The notes under the pieces: generated by a model
What the model was told of the DNA's origin: nothing
Databases searched by the model: none
Seen by the model: the letters and a program-made list of their open reading frames with translations, nothing else
Translations under genes and position numbers: made by a program
Shown here: in pieces, positions 35,712 through 44,951 of the stretch
Layout: the number at the start of each line of letters is the position of its first letter
Position numbering within the stretch: position 1 is the first letter of the stretch
Origin: Bacteroidota bacterium
Lineage (GTDB): Bacteria > Bacteroidota > Bacteroidia > AKYH767-A > OLB10
Assembly: GCA_016721435.1 (NCBI GenBank)
Contig: JADKIC010000002.1
Span: forward strand, 1-64,000
Length of the DNA: 64,000 nucleotides
Direction: 5' to 3'

Positions 35712-35902
35712 CTCTGTTTATGGACACCAATACGATGTAATACAAGGAGGCATTGTCATTTGTCAAATATTCACAATAACTTGTTAGAAAAGTACATTTT
35801 TTACAATAAAAATGCTTATTAAAAGTTATATCTTTGCAGCATTGTAACGCCCCGCTTATTGTTGTACCGCCTCCTTTTTTAAGGAGGCTTTATTTTATAA
35901 TT

Positions 35903-36480
35903 ATGCCTAGAGTAACATTTTATTTCGATGGATTTAATTTTTACAATGGACTTAAAGAGTCTTCTATAAAAGATGCATCTTGGAAAGCATGTTATTGGAT
36001 TAACCCAGTTATGTTTTGTAATGAATTTATTGGAGATAACACATTGGTAAATGTCAAGTATTTTACTGCTGATCCTATTAATGTTCAGCAAAGGATTCGA
36101 CATAAACATTATTTTAAATTATTGAAAGAGATTAATCCTACTCTTTACAAATAATAAATGGAAGGTACAAGAGAAAACAAATTACCCATAAAAGCCTGAA
36201 GAGAAAAGGACAGATGTCAGTATTTCTGTGACAATGTTATCGATTGGATTAATGATTTAACAGACACATTGATTTTAATTAGTGCAGACACCGATTTAAT
36301 CCCGCCATTGAAACTATAAGAAAGATTTAATAAAAATAAACTATATTTCCAACAGAACTAGAGTTGTTTAAATTAATGAAGCCACATGTGATATTTTTAG
36401 AAAAGAACAAGCCTAAATTATGAATGATAATGGATATGTCAATTAATGGATTGAACAACCTACAGAGTGGAGATAATATA
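35903..36480 (+). pseudogene. NYN-domain (LabA/DUF88-like) ribonuclease, frame-broken
   Basis: The start ATG 35903 gives VTFYFDGFNFYNGLKES, with the first acidic active-site Asp of the NYN/PIN-like nuclease fold, and VNVKYFTADPIN. After 36154 the frame is lost. In other frames come a DVSISV piece (about 36215) and the hallmark DTLILISADTDLIPP (about 36268-36310), which carries the second acidic cluster. The family degrades RNA and often appears in defence or accessory regions. The gene is divergent from the IS1595 unit. Confidence 0.65.
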
Positions 36481-36620
36481 ATTCTAGATTAAAAGCAAAG
36501 TGCAATACAAGGAAATTTAATATTTTTATGGTATGGATAAAACACTTATAAGAGGTTTAGCAGGTCTGATATAAAACAAATATTAATTCGATTATGATAA
36601 AATATCTAGTTTAGGATTGT

Positions 36621-36961
36621 TTGGATTTTTTTTACTGTTCATCTGGTCCAAGTCTTACCGAAATTATGAATTCTTGGATTGGTCATTCTAAACAAGAATT
36701 AATTATGTCTTATGGTATCCGATCAAGAATTGAATCTGATGGTGCTGGAGGAGAAATAGTGGTTTTCGCTCAACAAGTTTATCGCCTTCTAATAATACTA
36801 TCTATACGGAAGGAGGTTCAAGTACCGGACATAGTTCGGGGTATAATTTTTGGGCTTATAAAATGTTCTTTATAAATAAAGAACGTAAGGTATATCATTG
36901 GTTAACTCAAAATCAGCAAATTCCACCAACGCAAATTGATTTATCGATTTTTTACAAATAA
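36621..36961 (+). CDS. Small putative lipoprotein, frameshifted
   Basis: From about 36621 a Cys following a hydrophobic run suggests a lipobox (FFYCSSGP). It is followed by WIGHSKQELIMSYG.P..., a frame change near 36790, then YTEGGSSTGHSSGYNFWAYK and a C-terminal FINKERKVYHWLTQNQQIPP.., ending at 36961. This pattern (a short G.S..EL...G.P, then a strand with a W-rich end) is common in small Bacteroidota outer-membrane lipoproteins of unknown function. The exact start is uncertain. Confidence 0.5.
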
Positions 36962-37216
36962 TTTTTTCTTCATGCCAAACTTTGTTAGTACAGCCTAAAT
37001 TTCAACGAACATTTAACCACTCAAAAATATATAATTCAATTAAATATACTCTTGTTTGCCCAAGTTGTATGTAGTTACCTTATATTTAAAGATGAACTTG
37101 AGTTTTATTGTTCAATGGATCTTCATGTTCCATGATTAACTTGCTCAGGATTGGATAAACGGCATAGCATTTTAGCAAAATAAGAGTATACAATTATCCA
37201 TTAACTTCGCAGTGAA

Positions 37217-37920
37217 ATGATGAAAAATTATATAGTTATTTGCCTGATTCTTTGTTCGGCCTGGGTAAAAGGGCAGGAGCCACTACGGAAAAATATTCCC
37301 GGAACCAAGTGTACTATGGAAATCAAGGAAGGATTTGTTGCTGCAAAGCGTTTTAACGGTTTTGAGAACCTGAAGGGGGGTGCTGCAGTTATTGTTTCCG
37401 TTTTGCCGAGCCCAATCGAGAAAAATAAAACGGCTTTTTCGCAGGAGGAAATGAAGAGAAGAGGGATGACTTATGTAAGTAACTCGGAGCCTGATTTGGG
37501 CGGGTTGCAAACAAGTTTGTATGAAGTGACGCAAATGAATAAGGAGGTGAAATTTCGGAAGTATATTTTGATTTTCGGAGATACGGCGAAAACAATTATG
37601 ATAAATTGTGGAGCACCGGATAGTAATTCCAAACTTTGCGGGGAAGTGAAAGCAATGGCGCTTTCAGTTAAATATGAACCCTTTACCCGGATTGGATTCT
37701 TTAGTGAGCTATCAGATAGACTCCGTTATGATTAGTGGTCTCAAAGGATATGAAATAACCGGTAAGGCCTTCAATAAAAAGAAGGTGGAACTGGTTGTGT
37801 ACGAAGTAATGCTCTTCGTGGATGATGCCAACTATTATGATGGCAGGCCAGGCTACAGCGCGCTTCGACGAAAACCTGATGCAGTTCAGGAATATGGCGA
37901 AGAGTTTTAAGAGAAAGTAA
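37217..37920 (+). CDS. Secreted hypothetical protein
   Basis: The signal peptide MKNYIVICLILCSAWVKGQ is followed by a protein of about 230 residues. The frame breaks near 37680 (..SVKYEP continues as LPGLDSLVSYQIDS) and again near 37850; the last shift gives a more family-like end (..FDENLMQFRNMAKSFKRK) with its stop at 37920. Periplasmic DUF-type proteins of this pattern (stress or PsbP-like fold: ..GYEITGKA.., YEVMLFVDDANYY) are common in Bacteroidota. Function is unknown. A near-consensus TAACTTCG lies just upstream (37202-37209). Confidence 0.55.
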
Positions 37921-37951
37921 GTCGGATATTTACATTAGGCTGATCAATTGT

Positions 37952-38377
37952 TTATTTGCTGAAATAATCTTTCACCTTAGCCTGCAATTGATTTTCACTC
38001 ATCTGTTCTGAAGACTCCGTATGTATATTTTTATTGCTGAAATGAGTATCTTCCTTCATCAGATTGTACAACTCACTTCTTGCTTGCCCGGGTCCAAATA
38101 TGTAAATATCATCATATTCGAGTAGCTTTTGCTGTATTTCTTTGTAGTATTTATGTAAAGCATCCTGCTCACGGTGCTGTTTATGATTTTCGTTGTTTGT
38201 GGAACGGTGTCCGCCTAAGCGAATACCATCTCCGCTTTCTCCTTTTTCCCTGACCTGTGATTCCAGCTCTGATGTTTCAGTTTCTGTTTCATTTATGGTT
38301 AAAGTAGGATGGATAAAATGGGCCTCAGCCTGATCAAGCCATAATCCTATTTGTTTAATGTCATTTCCTTTTTTCAT
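37952..38377 (-). CDS. baeRF/eRF1-like small protein
   Basis: Intact, 141 residues. The N-terminus (QIGLWLDQAEAHFI) and C-terminus (DIYIFGPGQARSELYNLM, then QLQAKVKDYF) match the layout of small bacterial relatives of eRF1 domain 3 / the host-attachment family: an IGVW.DH.KA strand, a charged linker with HKYYKEI, then I.IFGPG.AK.EL. Such proteins are linked to ribosome or stress functions in other bacteria. The acidic Glu-rich middle (about residues 28-70) is a linker. Assignment is from pattern only. Confidence 0.5.
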   Translation of the reverse strand: MKKGNDIKQIGLWLDQAEAHFIHPTLTINETETETSELESQVREKGESGDGIRLGGHRSTNNENHKQHREQDALHKYYKEIQQKLLEYDDIYIFGPGQARSELYNLMKEDTHFSNKNIHTESSEQMSENQLQAKVKDYFSK

Positions 38378-38525
38378 GCCTTGGATAGTGTAGTTGTTAT
38401 CTTGTAAATTTAAGGAGGTTTATCGGTTAAATGTTAAAAAGTTGTTGTTTTTAATTTATGACATTAATCATTATTGAAGAATATGTTTAATTTTACAAAA
38501 CTTCCTACACTATAATTATCATTCT

Positions 38526-39056
38526 ATGATGCAGGCACTGAAATCAGAAATTGTTGCTAAACCGAATTATTTTGATCGCTACATTGCTGCAGTTCCTGAA
38601 GATAATTTACACCTTGCATTGACGAATTCCCTGGAGAATTGGATCAGCATGGACTGGGATCGTTTGGCAAGAATTGGTGATAAAGTGTATGCGCCGGGAA
38701 AATGGACCATAAAGGAAGTAGTACAGCATATCAACGATACCGAACGAATCATGTCCTATCGTGCATTGCGTTTCGCACGTAATGATCGTACACTTCTGCC
38801 GGGTTATGATGAGAATTATTTTGTAGAACATTCTAATGCCAATGAGAGAAGTCTGGAAGCATTGCAGGAAGAATTCATTTTATTGCGAAAATCCGCCGTT
38901 AACATGTTTGAAAGTTTCACTAACGAAAGCTTACTTCACAGGGGAATTTGCTTTAATGTGGATCTTTCGGTCTTAGCATTGGGATTTATCCTGGCAGGAC
39001 ATCAAATTCATCATATGAATATCATCAGAGAAAGGTATTTCCTGCTTGCTGAGTGA
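38526..39056 (+). CDS. DinB-family protein
   Basis: Intact, 176 residues, a four-helix bundle of the DinB/YfiT superfamily. Metal ligands fit the family: the His in WTIKEVVQHINDTERI and the pair in GHQIHHMNIIRERY near the C-terminus. Bacteroidota members are metal-dependent and mostly of unknown substrate (some are thiol transferases). Start ATG 38526 or 38529. Stand-alone, divergent from the baeRF-like gene. Confidence 0.85.
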   Translation: MMQALKSEIVAKPNYFDRYIAAVPEDNLHLALTNSLENWISMDWDRLARIGDKVYAPGKWTIKEVVQHINDTERIMSYRALRFARNDRTLLPGYDENYFVEHSNANERSLEALQEEFILLRKSAVNMFESFTNESLLHRGICFNVDLSVLALGFILAGHQIHHMNIIRERYFLLAE

Positions 39057-39210
39057 AGACGGGATTGTAAAGTGACCGGATGTTTTAACTTTTATGCACC
39101 CGGGTTGTTCTGAAATTATTCACGCTCACCTTTGCCATTCAGGTTTTTCAGAAGTTATTTCCCTGACTGCTGAAAAGGAAATAAATGATGCATTCCGGCG
39201 CGGACTTGCT

Positions 39211-39218
39211 TATCTTTG
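39211..39218 (+). promoter_or_regulatory. Candidate -7 promoter element
   Basis: TATCTTTG followed by C matches TAnnTTTG(C), 31 bp before the ATG of the NDH-2-like gene. No clear -33 element was found. Confidence 0.35.
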
Positions 39219-39248
39219 CTTATATTTTAACGTTAGCAATTTGAATTT

Positions 39249-40505
39249 ATGCAAAGGAAAATTATTATTATAGGAGGTGGTTTTGCCGGACTCGAGCTGG
39301 CGAAGAAACTAAGAAATACCCGGTTTGAGGTATTATTAATAGATCGGCAGAATCATCATCAGTTTCAACCCTTGTTTTATCAGGTAGCCACCGCCGCATT
39401 GGAACCCTCCAGCATTTCATTTCCTTTCAGAAAGATATTTCAAAAAGTAAAGAATTTTGATTTTTGTCTGTCAGAGGTTCTTTCCATAGCGCCTGATACA
39501 AAACAAGTGTTTACCGATGCCGGCACTTTTAATTATGATTTTTTGGTCATCGCTACCGGCTGTAAAACAAATTATTTTGGCAATGAATCCCTCAGTGCCA
39601 ATACCTTTTCAATGAAAACAACCCAAGAAGCCATTGAAATCAGAAATAGTATTTTATTGTCTTTTGAAGAAGCTGCTGTCAATGGCATTGATAAACAAAA
39701 TGGATTAAATAATATCGTTATCGTGGGTGCAGGTCCCACCGGAGTGGAATTGGCCGGTGCCTTTGCAGAGTGGAAGCGGCATGTTTTACCCCGTGATTAT
39801 CCGAAGGTAAATTTCAAATTACTGAATATTATTTTACTGGAAGGAAGTAAGAATACACTCAATGCGTTAAGCGATCAGGCAAAAATCGCATCCCGAAAAT
39901 ACCTGGAAGAATCAGGCGTGGAGGTGCGTACTGAAGTGTATGTGACCTCATATAATGGATATGATGTTGTCTTAAATAATGGGGAAACAATTAAGAGCCA
40001 AAATGTGATTTGGGCAGCCGGTGTGACCGGGAATGTGATCAACGGTTTAAAGCCGAAGCAATGGTTCGAAATCGTTATGTGGTGAATCGTTACAACCTGG
40101 TCGCAGGATATGATACGATTTATGCATTGGGCGATATTGCTTATATGGTGACGCCATCTTACCCCAACGGACATCCTCAGGTAGCGAATGTAGCCATTGG
40201 TCAGGCCCGGAACCTGAGTAGAAATTTGTTGTATTTAGAAAAGAATAAACCTATGAAAGAATATATGAGATATGGGCTCGATGGCCACAGTGGGTAAGCA
40301 TAAAGCCGTAGTGGATTTACCCTTTATCAAATTTCAGGGACGACTGGCCTGGTTTACCTGGATGTTCTTGCACCTGATGCTGATTTTGAATGTAAAGAAC
40401 AAACTGATCATTTTTATCAATTGGGCCTGGAGCTATTTTACCAACGATTCTTCATTGCGATTGATTCTGAAACCCGGTGCAAAGAACGTAAAGGAAGCGT
40501 CCTGA
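39249..40505 (+). CDS. ndh: Type II NADH dehydrogenase (NAD(P)/FAD-dependent oxidoreductase)
   Basis: Transfers electrons from NADH to quinone without proton pumping, at the inner face of the cytoplasmic membrane. The FAD-binding GGGFAGLELA (residues 9-18), an NHHQFQPLFYQVA quinone/FAD segment, the NADH-binding GAGPTGVELAGA (about 161-172) and the FAD-closing IYALGDIAYM motif are all present. The frame breaks near 40065 (..LKPK) and near 40275. The C-terminus has the hydrophobic membrane anchor (WFTWMFLHLMLIL, IIFINWAWSYF) and ends at 40505, giving about 418 residues, normal for NDH-2. A bidirectional terminator follows. Confidence 0.88.
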
Positions 40506-40534
40506 TAACCTTCTCTTTCAAAATAATATTCAAT

Positions 40535-40568
40535 AAAAAAGGTCACCTTTTTCAAGATGACCTTTTAT
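40535..40568. terminator. Bidirectional terminator between convergent genes
   Basis: AAAAAAGGTCA (40535-40545) pairs with TGACCTTTTATT (40557-40568), with A and T tracts on each side, between the NDH-2-like gene and the FadL-like gene. Confidence 0.8.
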
Positions 40569-40599
40569 TCAGTGCGTGTTTTCGTACCTGATCTGTATG

Positions 40600-41891
40600 T
40601 TAGAATTTCAGATCAACGCCAATGGCAATTGCATCCAGACTATTGCTTGTTTTTACGTCTACATCCAAAGGTTGAACGAGAAGCGCTTTCGTCGTTTGAT
40701 CATTGTAGAAAGTATGCATATAGCCCAATGTTAACGTGATGTTGGAAGTAGCCATGTAACTCATCCCTGTGTTGATATTAAAATTATCATCAGGAGCTGT
40801 TTCAAAGGCACCGGCTTTTGTGAAGTATCCGTTGCGGTCGCTGTATTGGAAGTCGGTGTATCCACCACCAACACTTACAAGGAATTTCCGGCTTTGAATG
40901 GTAGAAGCGATATTAATTCCAATGGCATCTCCTGCAAGATCTCCATAGTTCTTTTCTTCGGTCAATGGAGTGGATTTATCCCAGTTGGCCGATGTTTGAG
41001 CATAGTAGTTGAAGTCCCCATATAGCATAACGGTAGGGGTAGCTGCAAATGCGATACCTGCAGCAAATACGGAAGGAAGATCTCTGCGTGTAGTGCTGCC
41101 ATCAGTAGTCATTCCGAAGTCATCGGTCTGCTGATCGGTTTCAAATTCCATTTTAACGGCTGTTTCATAGCGTGCAGTAAATCGTGTGCGCGGACTCGCC
41201 TGAATCATCATGCTGAATACTCCACCAAACCCTGAGGCTGTTTCATTGGTCTTTAAAACCATGGCCGCATCCGGAAGAGTAAGTGGGGATTGAGTAAGCG
41301 TCAAACCCGCTTCTGTTTTATTGGTAGCGTCGAGATAACGTCCGGCAATAGCGAACGAAATTTTATCATTGACAGCAAAAGATCCTCCGAGCGTTGTAGT
41401 CAGATAGAAAGAGGAAGCTTTTAAATGTTGTTTATCGTATGCACCATAAGCACCCTGCGCGGCAGTAAGCACTTGCAAACCGATCATTTCTGTAGTGATA
41501 CTTCCTGTGGGATAATTCGCTGTAGCACCACCGCCGGCCATAAATATACCGGTGAACAATGCAAAGCGATCCTTCTTATACGTCATGTACAAATTAGGAA
41601 GGAAGAGATCATTTCCATCCTGCGTATAGGTCTGCTCACCTGCGCCCAAGCCCATATCGAAATATGACTCGGTTTTCTGAACAAACTTTGGTTCCCGACA
41701 TTGATATGAAAACCATTGTTCAATCGTACCAATCCCGCAGGATTATAAACAACGATATCACTGGCATCTGTTGCCGCATTACGAGCCGGAGTACGGACCC
41801 ATTCTGCACTTAAATTACTGAGGTTGTCATGTTGTGCAAAGGAGGTTCCTGCGAGTAAACATAAACCTGCAATGAATGATAGATTTTTCAT
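40600..41891 (-). CDS. OmpP1/FadL/TodX-family outer-membrane transporter
   Basis: The signal peptide ends ..AGTSFAQ. The N-terminal hatch-like segment has the family phrase ARNAATDASDIVVYNPAGLVRL. The barrel follows: FLPNLYMTYKKDRFALFTG, then repeated beta strands, closing NSLDAIAIGVDLKF. About 430 residues after joining a frameshift near 41655. FadL-type barrels import hydrophobic compounds such as long-chain fatty acids or aromatics. Substrate unknown. Confidence 0.85.
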
Positions 41892-42304
41892 GATTTTGAG
41901 TTTTGCCTTTATTTCTACGCCGGGAGGATGGCTTTTGTTGCAAATGACTTTAAAGCGTGGTAAAATGGTATGCTCATTCTAATAAATATTTCACATAAAC
42001 TATTGAAAAAGACGTTTAAATAAACCTGGGTGTGCCTTCTCCAAAATTGATTTCCTTGAAGTTTTAAATTCTTCCGTCATTCAACATTCATCATCCGGCT
42101 TCGGGACATTGATACATCAATTCACTAATTCCAAGAAGGTCTTTAGATGAAATACTCCCCCGATTTAAACGCAACGATAGCAGCGTTTAAGCAGCGATCG
42201 CGACGAATTATCTTAATATATCATAATAATCATAACAAATCTGCGGCTCATCAGAATTTTGATGGGTTTGCGGTTTTTCAAAGTTTTTCCGTAATTTTAT
42301 TGTG
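41892..42304. other. Intergenic region with a dispersed-repeat fragment
   Basis: 413 bp. Positions 42083-42130 (CATTCATCATCCGGCTTCG.. to ..ATCAATTCACT) recur in similar form at 44888-44942. A weak promoter (TTTG 42267-42270, TAATTTTA 42292-42299) may serve the gene starting at 42305. Confidence 0.45.
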
Positions 42305-43828
42305 ATGAAAAAATTCTTTTGCGCTTTGTTATTGATGACTGCGGTTGTTGGAGGTGGGAAGACATTTGCACAGTTTAAAGATAATTACTGGGTATTTGGT
42401 GATAGCGCTGCTATTGATTGAGCAATCCATTAATTCGGAATGCAGCAATATTACTTTTATCGTAATGGAAGTTGCTCAATTGGAGATACGAATGGGCTTA
42501 TTCTATATGCTGGTTTATTAGATAATAATGCTCCTCTTAATTGCTATGTTTGGAATAAATTCGATAAACCAATTGTAAATTCCAATAGTATATACGGCGG
42601 GGCTTGGTATCACTCTAGTTTATTGGTCCCAAATCCGAGTAATGATTCGATGCTTTATTTATTTACTATAGGTGTAGCTGTTGGAGAACAATTAGGTTTA
42701 TATTATTCAACAATAAATTACAAGATTAACAATGATTCTGGAATTGTTTTACAGAAAAATATACAACTTAGTAATTACCCTGAATTTGATGCTCTCATGG
42801 GATAAGCATGGTAATGGAAGAGATTGGTGGATTGTTACCCAAAGATGGTTTCCCCCTTCTGGAGTAACCACAACCAATACATTTAATTTTTACTTAATTT
42901 CTCCAAATGGTATTTCAATCCCGTTATTACAAAGTATTGGTTCAATTCATTCTACAAATCTTGGACATTTAGGTTTTTCAAATGATGGAGATTTATTTGC
43001 AAATATGTATTCGTGGATTAATCGAGCTTTACAGTTTTGATCGATGTACCGGTCTCATTAACTCAACAATTCCGATTGAGCAAGAACCGGCGAGCGCACC
43101 ATATCTGCATTGGTATAGTAGTTGTGCATTTTCACCTGATGACTCCAAATTATATGTATTGGAATACTCACAAACCAGTTTACCTCATTATCTTTGGCAA
43201 TTTGGATTTAACATATTAGTAATATCTAATGCTAAAACAGACCATTGATTCATTTCCCGGTACACCTTATGGAATTTACCAATTAAAACTAGCACCTAAC
43301 GGTAAAATGTATTTATCTGCTTTTGATCAAAACTTTATTTGGCCTTATCCCGATACAAACATCGCATTTACCACTATCAATAATAACTTAAGTGTGATAA
43401 ACTATCCGGATTCACTCGACGCAGCCTGTGATTTCCAGCCCTTCAGTTTTAATTTAGGGCCTGGTCGTTCTTATTTTGGTTTGCCTAATAATCCAAAGTA
43501 TGAACTAGGTGCATGGGTGGGCTCTCCTTGTGATACGCTGAGTGTTGGGGTGGAGGATAATGTGCCGGAGCAGCAAGTATTTTTTCAAACCTGGTACAAT
43601 AGTGAGTGGAATATGATTCACGTCAACGCCTCCAAACTCAAAGGAAGAACAGGGAGTTTAAGGTTGTTTGATATGGAAGGGAGGCTGGTGTACGAGAAAA
43701 AAATTGAGGTGATTGCGGGAGGGTATGTGACGGGTGAGATACCGATGAATGGGGTAGCGAATGGGGTTTATCTGGTCAATCTTATTACTGATTCGGAAAG
43801 TGTTTCGTCGAAAACTATCAAATTGTAG
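42305..43828 (+). CDS. T9SS-secreted beta-propeller-like protein, multiply frameshifted
   Basis: ATG 42305 gives a good signal peptide ending KTFAQ, then FKDNYWVFGDSAAID, the common opening of Bacteroidota secreted propeller proteins. The frame breaks near 42420, 42790, 43020 and 43235. Pieces include SIGDTNGLILYAG, GRDWWIVTQRW, GHLGFSNDGDLFA, SSCAFSPDDSKLYVLEY, LKLAPNGKMYLSAF and ACDFQPFSFNLG, which are WD40-like blade phrases. The C-terminus (43560-43828: SLRLFDMEGRLVYEKKI.., NGVYLVNLI..) is a T9SS type A sorting domain. Function unknown, extracellular. Confidence 0.7.
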
Positions 43829-44951
43829 GTGTATAGAGATCGTCGTATCCGGAATTTCCTTTGTAACCACTAAGATTTCTTGGTTCCTTTTTCTTGTTTT
43901 CTGAATGTGGTGTATTGTCGGTGTTTCTTTTGTCCGCCGGTGCTCTTCGCTTTACGCTCTTTTTTTTTTCTCTTGTGGCAACGTTTCTGCTTTTTGTGCT
44001 CCCTGTAGTGCGTTTTCGGTTTTTTTTCTCTTGTTTTGCGGGAGGTGTTCATGGGTGCGCAGCAGCGGCTGTCTGCATTCTTCAAAATTATTTGTGGTCG
44101 CACAGATGTTGCGGTCCCTTCCGGGGCGGGCAGCTTCCCTTTTCTCTGGTTCTTTCCTTGCTATTCTTTCTATGGCCTTATTTTCTGTCTCCATTCGTGC
44201 ATGTTTCATTCTCTTGTTTGGTGCCGTCCACTCTTCTGTTTTGTGCAGCATCATTTTAGTGCTTTAATTAATCCATTGCGGTGGGTCCGTATTGTATTGT
44301 CTTGGCCGCCGTATTCTCCTATTCTTTTTTGATTTAAATTGCTCCTTCTTTTTCCTCTTTGAGCGGAAGACAATGATTTTTATTGGCATTTCCAGCCATA
44401 CAAAGCATTCGCTAAGTAACTTATACTGGCTCGTTTTCTGCAACTCAGCAATACTACATCTTCAGCTTGGTTAAAAGTTTTAGCCTTATGCTTTAATCTG
44501 CAATTCTCCGGTCTATCATACTCGCATTCTCTTTACTACCATGACTGTCTGTTTTTGTCATCATGCCACAAATCTTGTAAGTTCTTTCTACTATATTTGT
44601 TTTGGTTTCATTACCTTGCCGGGTTGTTTTGGCCCTTGTATTGGGCATCCTAATTTCTATTTGAACCAACCACAGATCACAAGGGACTAATCTGGTTAGG
44701 ACTTCCTCAACTGCAATGGTCCCCTGCTGATTGGTTCTTTTGTGTAACAATTTATGAAATTTTCACTCGGCCCCCTGTTACACATCATCAAATTGTATTT
44801 TTCTAAGGTTACAAACCTAAAGGGCACTCAGGACACGAAGAATCATGGAGGACTTTTCTTGAGAAGAAAATTCTAAATTCTGCCCAAACATTCATCATCC
44901 CGAGGCTTCGGGACAACCACTCATTAATTCATCAATTCACTTCAATGCGCC
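43829..44951. other. Unassigned region, pyrimidine-rich on the plus strand
   Basis: About 1.1 kb without a recognised gene. Between 43880 and 44360 the plus strand is strongly T/C-rich, with runs of 8-10 T at about 43963 and 44019. The short open frames there are low-complexity on both strands (Phe/Leu/Ser or Lys/Arg/Glu). A minus-strand frame at 44493-44750 is also unidentified. Positions 44888-44942 contain a dispersed-repeat fragment with the hairpin TCCCGA/TCGGGA. Confidence 0.4.

Noticed and set aside
43894..44267. Overlapping 120-121-codon plus-strand frames as genes
   Set aside because: Low-complexity Phe/Leu/Ser sequence open in several frames because of T/C bias; no motif or plausible start context.
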